The notes under the pieces were generated by a model. The model was given only the letters and a program-made list of their open reading frames with translations. It was not told the origin of the DNA and ran no database searches. From positions 391,101 through 455,100 of the forward strand of contig WFMF01000120.1 of assembly GCA_011033025.1 (NCBI GenBank): a stretch of 64,000 nt of DNA, written 5' to 3'. The position numbers and the translations under genes were made by a program. This DNA is from Beroe forskalii (Eukaryota > Ctenophora > Nuda > Beroida > Beroidae). Positions 1 through 11,270 of the stretch are shown here, in pieces; positions within the stretch are counted from its first letter, which is position 1; each line of letters begins with the position of its first letter.

Positions 1-269
1 GTCATAAACAATTCTTGTCATTTAATAATTACTTGACCTTTTACTGATCCGTGTTAGCGATAATTTAGAAATAAAATGATATAGAATGAAAAACAATGAA
101 TTAATATGCCTTGAATACACCAATATGCTAGACAACACTCAGAAACCAGTATGTCACAGTCAAGCTACTCGTTTCTGACAGTGACAACTTTATGTTATTG
201 TTACCCTTTGTCTTTAACTGCCCAAGCCCATCAGACTAAAACAGCTGAAACCGGTTCGCTTGGTTTGAA
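1..269. other. AT-rich flank, no gene seen
   Basis: AT-rich sequence before the first minisatellite. I see no coding frame, RNA gene or repeat in it. Confidence 0.5.
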
Positions 270-1545
270 ACTTCAGTCACAGACGCGTTTGTGCGTTTCA
301 AACGCGTCTCGTGCGCACTTGTGAGTTACAGACGCGTCTTGTGCGCACTTGTGCGTTACAGACGCGTCTCGTGCGCACTTGTGCGTTACAGACGCGTCTC
401 GTGCGCACTTGTGCGTTACAGACGCGTCTCGTGCGCACTTGTGCGTTACAGACGCGTCTCGTGCGCACTTGTGCGTTACAGACGCGTCTCGTGCGCACTT
501 GTGCGTTACAGACGCGTCTCGTGCGCACTTGTGCGTTACAGACGCGTCTCGTGCGCACTTGTGCGTTACAGACGCGTCTCGTGCGCACTTGTGCGTTACA
601 GACGCGTCTCGTGCGCACTTGTGCGTTACAGACGCGCCTCGTGCGCACTTGTGCGTTACAGACGCGCCTCGTGCGCACTTGTGCGTCACAGACGCGTCTC
701 GTTTGCATTTGTGCGCCAGAGACGCGTCTCGTTCGCACTTGTGCGCCTGAGACGCGTCTCGTTCGCACTTGTGCGCCTGAGACGCGTCTCGTTCGCACTT
801 GTGCGCCTGAGACGCGTCTCGTTCGCACTTGTGCGCCTGAGACGCGTCTCGTTCACACTTGTGCGCCTGAGACGCGTCTCGTTCGCACTTGTGCGCCTGA
901 GACGCGTCTCGTTCGCACTTGTGCGCCTGAGACGCGTCTCGTTCGCACTTGTGCGCCTGAGACGCGTCTCGTTCGCACTTGTGCGCCTGAGACGCGTCTC
1001 GTTCGCACTTGTGCGCCTGAGACGCGTCTCGTTCGCACTTGTGCGCCTGAGACGCGTCTCGTTCGCACTTGTGCGCCTGAGACGCGTCTCGTTCGCAATT
1101 GTGCGCCAGAGACGCGTCTCGTTGACGTTCGCAGTTCGCACTTGTACGCCAGAGACGCGTCTCGTTCGCACTTGTGCGCCTGAGACGCGTCTCGTTCGCA
1201 CTTGTGCACCAGAGACGCGTCTCGTTCGCACTTGTGCACCAGAGGCGCGTCTCGTTCGCACTTGTGCGCCTGAGACGCGTCTCGTTCGCACTTGAGCGCC
1301 AGAGACGCGTCTCGTTCGCACTTGTGCGCCAGAGACGCGTCTCGTTCGCACTTGTGAGCCAGAGACGCGTCTCGTTCGCACTTGTGCGCTGAGACGCCGC
1401 GTCTCGTTCGCACTTGTGCGCTGAGACGCGTCTCGTTCGCACTTGTGCGCTGAGACGCGTCTCGTTCGCACTTGTGCGCTGAGACGCGTCTCGTTCGCAC
1501 TTGTGCGCCAGAGACGCGTCTCGTGCGCACTTGTGCGTTACAGAA
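270..1545. repeat. 30-bp GC-rich minisatellite, about 41 copies
   Basis: Tandem array with a 30-bp period. Each unit carries the perfect palindrome gagacgcgtctc followed by a cgcacttgtgcg block. Two homogenised sub-families are visible: about 12 units with gtgcgcac and ending gttaca (about 331-690), then units with gttcgcac and ending gcctga (about 720-1110). A 43-bp variant unit lies at 1111-1153. More mixed units follow, some shortened to 28-29 bp after 1390. The period is a multiple of three and the unit has no stop codon in most frames, so long low-complexity reading frames (for example 291-1295 plus, 273-1442 and 853-1770 minus) arise on both strands. These are shadows of the repeat, not genes. 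The array is rich in CpG, unlike its AT-rich flanks. Confidence 0.95.
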
Positions 1546-2082
1546 GAGCCGGGGACAGTGATTTTGGCGGGGCCCGGTCGAGCCCTGCCATGAGCTATTG
1601 ACAGACCCTCGAGGGTTTGTTAACGGCCGACAACGTCTCGTGCGCACAGAGGTCAGGCTATTAGAAATAGATGCATGTCTGTATTCTAATTTTATGCTCG
1701 GCATTAAATGGCCCGGGTGTTTTGCGAATGAAGGAAAGCCCAGCAGGCCTTCGAGTATCATAATAAACAATTACAAAACATTTAAAAAATGATAAAACTT
1801 AATATAATAGGAAACTTTTCATATTCTAACATTTGAGAAACCAGCATTTAGAATCGGCACATGCATTAACTGATTATTAGCAGTGTGGAAATCTGATCAT
1901 TATAATTCATCACAAAACTTATCAATATCAGAACGTTCATGTCAGTGGTTTCTTATCACAAAATGTCAGTTTTTTCAACTCCAGAATGAACAGTCGGACT
2001 TTGCAAACGTGTCCAGGCTTAATTTAAAATTAATTGCTATTTCTAATCCTATTCTATTTCTAACTATATCCTACAATAATGT
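1546..2082. other. Intergenic, with a stray minisatellite remnant
   Basis: No gene seen. A fragment around 1630-1655 (cgtctcgtgcgcac) matches the neighbouring 30-bp unit and shows that the array once extended further or shed a copy. The rest is AT-rich and includes the region just downstream of the minus-strand sushi gene. Confidence 0.5.
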
Positions 2083-3126
2083 TCAGAAAGTCTCTTCTCT
2101 CGCATAGTCATATTGGTGGTCATAGGATTGTTCCCGGGAAAGTTTCTGGTAGGGCGAATCCCTGATAACATTGGCAGGGTTATTTATATTCGCTACCACC
2201 AACCCCTGACTTCGAATGTCTCTGATTGATAACGGTGGTGATGGTTGGGGATCAATATTGATCTTTAAGTCTTTATGGACACTCAGGGTTTCAGGTGTTT
2301 TAGCTGGCGAAACTTGGATTCTAGATCCGGTTCGCCTGCGCTTTTTCTTGATCCGTATGAGAAGTCCTATCAGTATCACGTTAAGTAGGAACATCAGGAA
2401 CAGCAAGGGGCCGAATATGATGATGGAATTTTCCTTGTAGATCTGCTGGAAAGATTTCAGCCCGGTTTTCAAGTTCTCGGAGCAACACCCGAACTTGACA
2501 TCCCAGACCTTGTTAGAACTACAGGTCACAGAGGGGACCCCCAGGAGAGAATACCCCTCCTCACACGACACAGGAACCTCTTCCTCCACAGCGTAACCAG
2601 ACCTTTTCCAGGTAGAGCTGACAACAGAGTGGGGAGGGAGTGGGGGAGGGGGGCAGGCTGGGACACACTCGAAGTCTATGTGCCAAGTCTTCAGATAGTC
2701 ACACTGGACGGTGGTGTTCCCCCTACCTACGTACCCTCTGGCACAACTCAGTTCCAACACGTGGAATATCCGGTAGAAGGCAGGCACTTTATCCGGTATG
2801 GAGTGGTTGGGGAGCAAGTCTGTGGGGTCCGAACACCGAGCATCTTCATTCAGTTCACACTTCTGGTCCACTCCCGACCAGGTGCCATCCGCCTGGCATA
2901 TCCGGGCATCTGCTGTTGGTTTGATGGTGAAGTCTGCTGTACAGTAGAACGCGTAGTGAACCCCAGGCTCGTTAGCAACCAGGGACCGGTTGAGACTCGT
3001 CCCGAAACCGTAGGCAGGGGTTATGAAACGGGCTTCAGGACATCGGATGACATCGTCATCAGTGCAGAAGGAGAGTGGAAGTAGAATCAGGATCAGAAAG
3101 TGAGTGGGGAGCAATCTGTCAAACAT
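2083..3126 (-). CDS. Type I membrane protein with three sushi (CCP) domains
   Basis: The frame encodes a 347-residue protein from the ATG at 3126. Residues 1-21 are a hydrophobic signal peptide. Three sushi/CCP modules follow, each with four cysteines and a tryptophan before the last: C29-C62-C77-C90, C98-C128-C142-C154 and C158-C188-C202-C214. A transmembrane helix spans about 234-257, then a basic stop-transfer stretch (RIKKKRRR) and a tail of about 85 residues. The tail has a YXXL-type endocytosis motif (YQKL, about 326-329) and further tyrosines near the end. N-glycosylation sites fall at N46, N107 and N137. CCP modules bind proteins on the cell surface (complement regulators, adhesion molecules, receptors); the ligand here is unknown. 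The sequence just upstream of the ATG, ttcttctcccttgccag, is a good splice acceptor, so a 5' exon may exist. Having all three CCPs in one exon is unusual for the family. No orthologue is recognised. Confidence 0.82.
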   Translation of the reverse strand: MFDRLLPTHFLILILLPLSFCTDDDVIRCPEARFITPAYGFGTSLNRSLVANEPGVHYAFYCTADFTIKPTADARICQADGTWSGVDQKCELNEDARCSDPTDLLPNHSIPDKVPAFYRIFHVLELSCARGYVGRGNTTVQCDYLKTWHIDFECVPACPPPPLPPHSVVSSTWKRSGYAVEEEVPVSCEEGYSLLGVPSVTCSSNKVWDVKFGCCSENLKTGLKSFQQIYKENSIIIFGPLLFLMFLLNVILIGLLIRIKKKRRRTGSRIQVSPAKTPETLSVHKDLKINIDPQPSPPLSIRDIRSQGLVVANINNPANVIRDSPYQKLSREQSYDHQYDYAREETF

Positions 3127-3148
3127 CGGTCCTGGCAAGGGAGAAGAA
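3127..3148 (-). other. Probable splice acceptor upstream of the sushi ORF
   Basis: Read on the minus strand, a pyrimidine-rich run ends in ccttgccag immediately before gaccgATG. This fits a 3' splice site. It suggests a 5' UTR intron or an upstream coding exon further right that I could not identify. Confidence 0.45.
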
Positions 3149-3321
3149 TGTTATGGCTGAGAGAGTGATTTATTGGCAAGATTAGAATAAAAGCATCATA
3201 TGAACTTGAAGATATTGTTCAGTCATGGGCAGGCATAAGTTTAACTATTTCAGTCAAATTGAAATATATGTGTATTAAGGGGGGGTTCACCCTGCATTTT
3301 TGGAAAACACGAGATATGAGT

Positions 3322-4023
3322 TGGCCAGGGCGTGTACCAACATTTTGACGGTGGTCTTGAGTCATGGGTGAGGCCTCAGGCAAAAATGGTCAAAATCGAA
3401 ATTTTCTTGATGGAGATAGAGCTTAGCTTTTGATTGCATTCGATTTGTCTCGACGAGCTGATCATTTTAATTTGTTTGTCAAAATCGGATCAAAAATATG
3501 CCCATGCAAAGCGCGCGCCAAAGTGGCAGTTGGCCTATTTTGGGCCTTAAGATGGCCATTTTGGCCCACATTTTTGAGTAGCTTCAAACTTGTTTTGCCC
3601 ATCATTTAGGTCAAAATTTTTAAGTGAATTAGACCTTATTTGGCCGTTTTAGCCCATAAAAACCTTCAAAAATCTGTCAAAAAATCCACTGACCTAAATG
3701 ATGGGCAAAACAAGTTTGAAGCTCATATCTCCAAAAATGTGGCCAAAATGGCCATCTTAAGGCCCAAAATAGGCCAACTGCCACTTTGGCGCGCGCGCTT
3801 TGCATGGGCATAACTTGGCCATTTTTGATCCGATTTTGACAAACAAATACACTAAAATGATCAGCTCGTCGAGACAAATCGAATGCAATCAAAAGCTAAG
3901 CTCTATCTCCATCAAGAAAAATTTCGATTTTTGGACGCCATTTTTGCTCCGAGGCCTCACATGGGCAATGTTGGACCTATGGACTCAAGACCACCGTCAA
4001 AATGTTGGTACACGCCCTGGCCA
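3322..4023. mobile_element. 702-bp foldback element with ~300-bp arms
   Basis: The left end reads tggccagggcgtgtacc and the right end is its reverse complement, ggtacacgccctggcca. The inverted match continues inward, with one indel of several tens of bases, to gacctaaatgatgggc at about 3690 against its partner ending near 3613. That leaves a loop of about 75 bp. Arms include gcgcgcgcc/ggcgcgcgc and ggccattttgg-type blocks. No transposase frame is present, so this is a non-autonomous foldback element. The superfamily is unassigned because no clear target duplication is visible. Confidence 0.85.
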
Positions 4024-6389
4024 TCCTGTTACCCGGTCCCGAGAGAAGTGATCGAGATTCTACAAGTTATCGTTAATTTCATAATTTCTCATACAAATTC
4101 GATCAAAATTTAGATTATTGGACCTTATTTTAGCGCTATATGGTCTATTGGTCTAATCAAGAAATTAGCACTTTTTGTGGAACAAAGTAGAACCTAACGG
4201 CGACAATTGTTACAAATACCCACTTCTAGGAAAATGTTAAGCATTTCAAGGAAAATCAATAAACGCAAAGGAACTGTTGTCAGCAAAAATACTGCTGCCT
4301 AGCTTCACCCCTGTCCCCTGCACCTCATACGTGACCCATCTGATTACTGAGGTGCCTCTCAAAATGGACTAACTCGTAGAATTTCCACTTGGCCGAGTTT
4401 CAACTTTTGTTCAGATTGAAACTTTAGGTTTAGACCAAAGTGTAATTCCTGTAAAGGTATAAACGCGGGGTAATCTTATGCCACTGAAGCCTTACACAGA
4501 GTAATTTGAAGGAATTTTACCTTTTAGCTGAAATACTTCAACTTCAAGTAACGAATTTTACAAGAATCCGTATACAACTTCCAAGGATTCGGGAAACACC
4601 GATACCATAGAGACCCATTGATCAGGCAAAGGTAACACTCGTAACATGTACGCAGTTGCAGGCCCCAATGACGCGCCGAGGACTAGGAATATAGGCACAG
4701 AAATTATTACAGCTCGGATTAGAAAATTAAATTATCTTCCCGTGACGAGATATGATTTTTATGCTCAACCACCACTGCGAATCAAATAATCTGTGAATTC
4801 ATGTCAAAGTTCGTTATTATGGTGATTGGCAAATTGTGCCGTCAAATTGTCTAATTAATCAAACCGACAAAGCATCAAACTGAAATGGAGCATTGATTTT
4901 GAGAACGAATCTGAAGAAGAGAACAACTGGAGAAAAGACGAGCTGAAGAAGGCAAATGCGCTGACACAATGGCATTGGAATGTAGCCAAGTAATAATGTT
5001 ACAGGATGCAATGGTGGGGAAGTAGTATGAGACAGAAATGCCACCTAGTCCACAGCCATGAAATGGCATTCATGCCACCTGATATAAACATGAAATGGCA
5101 GTTACAATGCCACCTGATAAAACAACTGAATAGCACATGGTGGAGGCTCCCTCAATGGTTGTAATTCCTTTTACAACTCCCATTTTATACCGGAATTACT
5201 GACAAAACTCACAGGGCATATTTATGATGTCACAATCATTTGAGTCCTGAGAAGGGCAGTTTCACGGGAAAATCATCACAAAATCCCTAAAAAGTGGCAA
5301 TGTTTCATTTAAAGTTATCAGGAATGAGGTAAAATTATTTAGGGTAGAGAACCAGTAAATTAATTATCCGCGATTGGTTTAACATCCGTGATCCGCATGC
5401 AGCTTGTGTCATCATACAAAAGTGAAGCCAAAAGATGATTACAAAATGAAATGAACCTTCCAGTACCGATTCACGACAGCATTTTAAAAACAAGTAGGCG
5501 TGCTTCGTTTAGCTGCAAGTTTAAAATGCCACTGCTCAAGCTGTTTAAGTTTAAATGCTGAAGATCTACAAATTCTATTTTATCCCAGGGTTTTAAACCT
5601 GTTTAGCAGAAATCTTTGGTCAGGTTTTTAACAAAGTCAGTTGCCAATTTCAACATCAATCCCTAAACCAGATTAGTGGGAAAGTGATTAGTGCCTGTCT
5701 CCCTAAGATAAGAAGATATACTTCAAAATCATGAGCAACATATTATAGGGCAGCCAAAATCCTTGTCATGATCATGAATTATTGAATCACGAGGAAATTT
5801 ATAAATGGTAAATTGAATTCACGCTGAAAAGCAGATGGCTTTGATAACTTTTCATTCTGGGATAAAATCAATTTAAAGATGAATTCGTGGCATGCTTAAA
5901 ATGTTTTACATTCTCAAAATATGCAAAAAAAGTCGAAAGTGATAATTTTATGAATAGCTGATATGAGAACAGAATATTAATATGGGCACATATTTGACTG
6001 CTGACAAGTATACGTATGGTGGTGAGTGTTGACGAGGGTTTTAAACGGTTGCAGAACGAATTTTGTTACACAGTGAAAGTGAACGATATCAGATATAAAT
6101 TCTAAAAGGGGGTTGTACAACAAATTATGCGTAAATTTCATACCCTGAGATGAGGCCTCTACAAAACAAGTTTACAATGCAAAGAATTTTACCATGAGAG
6201 ATTTGGGAAATTTGAGAAGATCGACGAAATGAAATCTCAAACCAAACAGTCTGGCATGATTCACTGCAATGACTTAATGAACTAAATCTCTAGTATAGTG
6301 TGGGTGTGGGTGTGGGCACTATTGTCGACAAAATTACCCAGCGCACTTCGTGCCCTGATCAATCAAGGAAACATCGTGTCGTTGATATA
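4024..6389. other. Intergenic, no gene seen
   Basis: AT-rich. About 5037-5125 holds three rough copies of a phrase around atgccacct and gaaatggca. No coding frame longer than 64 codons is convincing and none has recognisable motifs. Confidence 0.4.
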
Positions 6390-6690
6390 ACTAGTCAAAT
6401 CAATCCGAAACGAGCGGAAACCACCCCAAACTATCCCAAAAAGTTCCCCGAACAATAACCAAGCCGAATCAAACGAATCAACTCGAAAAAAGCGAAACAA
6501 CCCTAATCAACCCAGATCAGCCCAGGTTAGGGTTAGAGTGTGGGTTGGTTCGGGTTGATTCGTTGCTTGTTTCGGATCGTTTCGGCTTGATTTAGGGAGG
6601 TTTTTGGGTTGGTTCGGGGAGGTTTCGGTTTGACTTTGTTCCGCTTGTTCCGGCTTGATTCGGCTTAATTTGACCAGTTCCAGTTTTTAG
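6390..6690. repeat. Degenerate inverted repeat of cgaa/ttcgg motifs
   Basis: The left half is rich in gaatcaa, cgaaac and aaccaacc-type words; the right half carries the complements (ttgattcg, gtttcgg, ggttggttcgg). The turn is near aggttagggttag at about 6524-6540. The arms are imperfect but their composition flips strand at the centre, as in an old foldback element or a low-complexity inverted array. Confidence 0.5.
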
Positions 6691-7481
6691 TATCAATGAT
6701 CACCGTGCAGCGTGCAGGATTTGACTTTTGACACCGATATGGGTGGAGCCGTGAAATGCTGTGGGTAAACTGATACAGCGACACGAACAACAGCTTAATG
6801 AAATGAACATTACAAATAAGAGAAACTGCCAATAGGGGAACACGAGGTGTCGCAGTTTCCCATGTTAATCATACCTGGCACTCATAAAACGCGGCACACT
6901 CAAAGAGAAAACAATAGATAACCTCGGCTGCTGCCAGAACTGATAATGAAGTCCAGTTGGTATCGATTGAACACCTAACACTCTAATATATTCAGACTGC
7001 TCATTATCATTTGGACACGTGTTTATCGGTATCTTAAGTGGAAGGAAATTACCTTAGGGTGGAAGAGTCTTGAAAGTACATATGTTAAATGACCGGGCTA
7101 CTCCCAAAATAAACAGGCTAGAACACAAGTTAAAAAGATAACGAATTGTGGTGCACATGACTCGAGTAACAGTAGCCTCTATAGATAATCACGAACGTTT
7201 AAAGAGATTGCTCAGCAGCCTTCTAGCATACGTACAGAGCGTCATTTTAATCTGAAATCTCGTAAGGAAAAACTTATCTTAAAAACGTAATCTGCTCAAG
7301 GTTTTGACCCCGCCCTCATTTAGTTTTATGCAGTAGGTTCCACAGGGCACCGAAAATTGAAAGCACGCGGTTGATAATTCTTGAGCAGCCAAATTACGTA
7401 CAAATGTAATTGTACAGCTACGATGGCACCAGGAGAACTTGCTTGCAAATTATAAGGTAAAAAACGGCAAAAAATGCCACG
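6691..7481. other. Intergenic, no gene seen
   Basis: AT-rich sequence between two inverted-repeat elements. I recognise no gene, RNA or regulatory element. Confidence 0.4.
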
Positions 7482-8183
7482 ATCTGTGCAAAAATTATTT
7501 ACAAAGGTTTTATTGTTGGAATGTGTTCTAATAGGTCCCATGAAGGTCTCCAAAGAGTGTTAAGGTGCTACCTTGAAGGGAAAAGTCAGGAGGCCACGCC
7601 CTTTTTTCGACCGTGGGAAATTTTGAGGAAAAATGAAAATTCAGTTTTAATATGATATATGACATGTGGGTACCCTAAACCTATGTTTTTGGGACGGGGA
7701 ATCGATTCAAACACTTTCAAAGTCGTATCTACCTTCCTTGACCCAAAACCGGCCACGCCCATTTTTTGCGCAAGGCATTTTTGAGGTCTAAAAGCTATTT
7801 TTCAGATTAATGCGATATATGGCATGTAGGTACTCTAAACCCATGTTTTTTGGGACGAGAAATCGATTCCGCACATTATCAAAGTCGTATCTACCTTCTT
7901 TGCCCCAAAACCGGCCACGCCCACTTTTTGCGTATGGAATTTTTTGACCGCCACAAAGGTATTTTTCAGTGAAGTGCGATGTATGGCATGTAGGTACTCT
8001 AAACCTATGTTTTTTTGGGACGAGAAATCGATTCCACACATTATAAAAGTCGTATCTACCTTCCTTGACTCAATACCGGCCACGCCCATTTTTGCCCAAG
8101 ACATTTTGAGGTCTAAAAGCTATTTTTCAGATTAATGCGATATATGGCATGTAGGTACTCTAAACCCATGTTTTTTGGGACGA

Positions 8184-9235
8184 CATAGCTGCCAAAATGC
8201 CCTGTTTTTGACAGGGCGCCCTGTCATGCTCTGTTTTTGCCCTGTTTTTGGGCCCTTGCCCTGGGAAGCCCTTCTTTTGCCCCGCTTTTCGACCAATTTG
8301 CCCTGTGTTTTTCTTCGTAAAATATACCTAGCAATTAGATTACCATTTTTGGGTCGCCTCCAAAAAAAAAGAAAAAAAAAAGGTCGCCACTTTCCAGAAA
8401 TATACCTATTAATTTTTATGGGTCTGCCTCAGAACTTTGAAATATACCTATTCGTCTATTTATCATCTATTAAGCACTGTCTCGGATGGAATTTGAAAAT
8501 ATACCAGATACCTGTTAACTTATTAAGCACTGTTTCGGATACAATTTGGATTTATATACCTATTAAGCAATAAGCACTGTCTCGGATGGAATTTGGAAAT
8601 ATACCTTTTTTAGTGTTAAGCACTGGCTCGGATGGAATTTGGAAATATACCTATTAAGCAATAAGCACTGTCTCGGATGGAATTTGGAAATAAACCTTTT
8701 TTAGTATTGATTTATCAAGCACTGTCTCGGATGGAATTTGGAAATGTACCTATTAAGCAATAAGCACTGTCTTGGATATAATTTGGAAACATACCTTTTC
8801 AAGTATTAAGCACTGTCTCCAACGGAATTTGAAAATATACCTTTTAAGCATTAAGCACTGTCTCGGATGGAATTTTGAAATATACCTTTTTTATTATTAA
8901 GAACTGTCTCCGACGGAATTTGAAAATATACCTTTTTAAGCATTAAGCACTGTCTCGGATGGATTTTTGAAATATACCTATTAAATTATCAAGCACTGTT
9001 CCGGGTTGAATTTGGAAATATACCTATTGAGCACTGTCTCGGATGGATTTTGGAAATATACCTATTAAGGACTGTCTCGGATAAATTTTGGAAATATACG
9101 TAATAAAGTAAGAATATACCTTTGCTGAACGAATTCTCATGAAATATACCTAAAATATAGCTGAAATATACCTAAAAATGGGAAAATATACCCATTAAGC
9201 ACTACCTCGGATGGCCTTTTCAGGCTGGCGTCCAG

Positions 9236-9268
<33 letters not shown>

Positions 9269-9384
9269 TCGACACTTTTTAAAAAGATACATAAGGATAT
9301 ATGCCCTGTTTTTTTATGCATTTGCCCTGCTTTTTGGGCCATTTTTATGCCCTGTCGAAGGATTTCTAAAGTTTGGCAGCTATG
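8184..9384. mobile_element. 1.2-kb hAT-like non-autonomous element with exact 8-bp TSD
   Basis: Terminal inverted repeats are catagctgccaaa at the left and tttggcagctatg at the right, perfect over 13 bp. The element is flanked by tgggacga at 8176-8183 and again at 9385-9392, a perfect 8-bp target duplication. Removing the element and one copy restores the ~165-bp repeat of the surrounding foldback arm. Near each end are gccctgttttt words; the interior is a minisatellite and a poly-A tract. No transposase frame exists. An 8-bp duplication suggests hAT mobilisation; the TIR sequence alone does not prove it. Confidence 0.85.
8320..9200. repeat. ~40-bp imperfect minisatellite inside the hAT-like element
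   Basis: About 18-20 degenerate copies of a unit containing aagcactgtctcggatgga then atttggaaatatacct. Spacing varies from about 30 to 60 bp because some copies are shortened or have extra attaagca words. The array is bounded by A-rich runs at about 8360 and at 9236-9266. Confidence 0.85.
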
Positions 9385-9719
9385 TGGGACGAGAAATCGA
9401 TTCCACACATTATAAAAGTCGTCTCGACCTTCCTTGACCCAATATCAGCCACGCCCACTTTTTGCGTACATGGGATTTTTGCCCACCATAAAGTTATTTT
9501 TCAGTTAAATACGATATTTAGGATGTAGGTACCCTAACCCATGTGTTTGAACAAAGAAATAGAATCGATTCCACACATTATCAAAGTCGTACTGAACTTC
9601 CTTGATCCGTTTGTGGCCACGGCTACTTTTTTGTGCAGTAGTTTTGACCAGTCCAAAATATTTCGCTCAGTCACATAAGATATAAGGCATGTTGGTACTC
9701 TAAACATGTTATTATCACA

Positions 9720-11270
9720 ATTGATTATTGTTTTTCTGAGTATCTGGTCAAACTAGCTGCAGTAGTTTAGGTTAGATATTCGAGGTTTAACACTTGTTGG
9801 TGTTCTTCCCACATAAAAGTACATTGGTCTGCTATGGTCGTCCTCTACTGGTGATAGACAAAATTCTGGAAACAAAAACCAGCCCCGAAATCAAGGAGGC
9901 GCAGCAGTCAACTAATGTCTAACCTATGAAAACGGGTGATGTATCCCTATTCCTCCCAGCACACTACAAGGAATGAAATTTATTGAGGTGCTTTTCTGCT
10001 CCTGCCCGACCAGTTCCTTTCCGACTGCTACTGTCATAACTTCATAAGTTCATAACTTTCTCCACTTCTCTGTTTGTTGTGTGCTCTGCTGTTATTGAGG
10101 TGAAGTGTTTATCAATCCTCACTCACTGGCTTTGAATTTTTTCTCCGTCTTTCACTGGGGTCGATAAATTCATTAAAATGTCAGACATTCACTCCTCCTT
10201 TCCATCCTGGATAGAAAGGATAGAATATGGACATCCACGTATGTTAATATCAATTCAATGCCCAGCTGCCCTTCAAGATTTCTATGGCAGTGTATTTGTC
10301 TGAATACTTCCTTGTCAGCTATCCCTGTAGGCATCCAACTTGATCCCCATTCTTCACGACATGCCCAACCTTAAAACCTAACCTCTTGTTTTCTGCTCGG
10401 CCATTCTGTTAACCTGAGCACAGCGGGTTTTCTCTCTTGTCCTGCTTATCATTTCAGCCAGCCCATCTCTTTAACCCGGAGCAGGTTCGTTGTGTCCGAG
10501 TGTCCCACTATCACGAAGCCATTGCCAAGCGACCTCTGGAACCCTATTTTCTCGGCGAAATATCACTTTCAATGCTTCATTGGCAAAATTCCTGTTGTAG
10601 TAGAATTTCTGAAATTGTTTGCGATAGCAGCCAGAAGCCTGGTCAGCCGAGAAGAGAGTTCCTCACAATTGGTCTTTTCTGGTACCCCACATGAACAAAT
10701 CTAATTACCATCCATATCAAGATATCAGAGTGATCCCGTTATGGCATGGAAATCTTTTCATGGTAAGATGGTAGAGATTGGATGTATCTCTACAATTTAT
10801 CCTGGATTTAGAGTACATACCTAAATGGGTGACTTATCACTTTTTGGTCGCTGGGAAAGGAAACATGACTTTCGCTTGCTTTACGTTAAGTGATCAAACA
10901 TTTATCTGGTAAAATCACTTTCTTGGAATAGAGCCAAATTCGGGTGGGTTCAGTGTTTGCTGGTTCTGCTGCACAACCAATACTCCTAGGCAAACTGCTC
11001 AACCTTTGGCTTTATCCCTGAGAAGAACCCTCCACCCTTGCACACCATGTCCTGTCTATCCCCACATGTATGCATTATGTATGTGTGCACCTTGGTAGGT
11101 GCTGGATGCCGTGGCAAGACCCTTCACAAGCGACTGAGGGGTGGCGACCACATTAGGCGAAAGCAAGTGCAAATCCAAAAGCCTGTGCAGCAGAGGACAG
11201 ATAGCTTAGAGACATAACGGTTGTATATCAATATCGACCATTGGGCGATAGACCCCAATGACCACAGATA
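9720..11270. other. Central region of the 4.6-kb foldback, no gene recognised
   Basis: Non-repetitive DNA between the two foldback arms. An open stretch of 85 codons at 10437-10694 has no recognisable domain or good codon pattern. No transposase motif (DDE, RNase-H fold signature, zinc finger) was seen on either strand. Confidence 0.4.

Noticed and set aside
300..1500. CRISPR-like array
   Set aside because: Repeats are head-to-tail with no unique spacers, and the genome is clearly eukaryotic.
273..1770. Several long open frames on both strands encoding Arg/Cys/Thr-rich repeats
   Set aside because: They exist because a 30-bp unit without stops is repeated in tandem; all frames are equally open and the peptides are perfectly periodic.
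8175..8573. 132-codon frame at the left end of the 1.2-kb element
   Set aside because: It starts in the surrounding foldback arm, crosses the element's TIR and runs into the minisatellite; no transposase motif.
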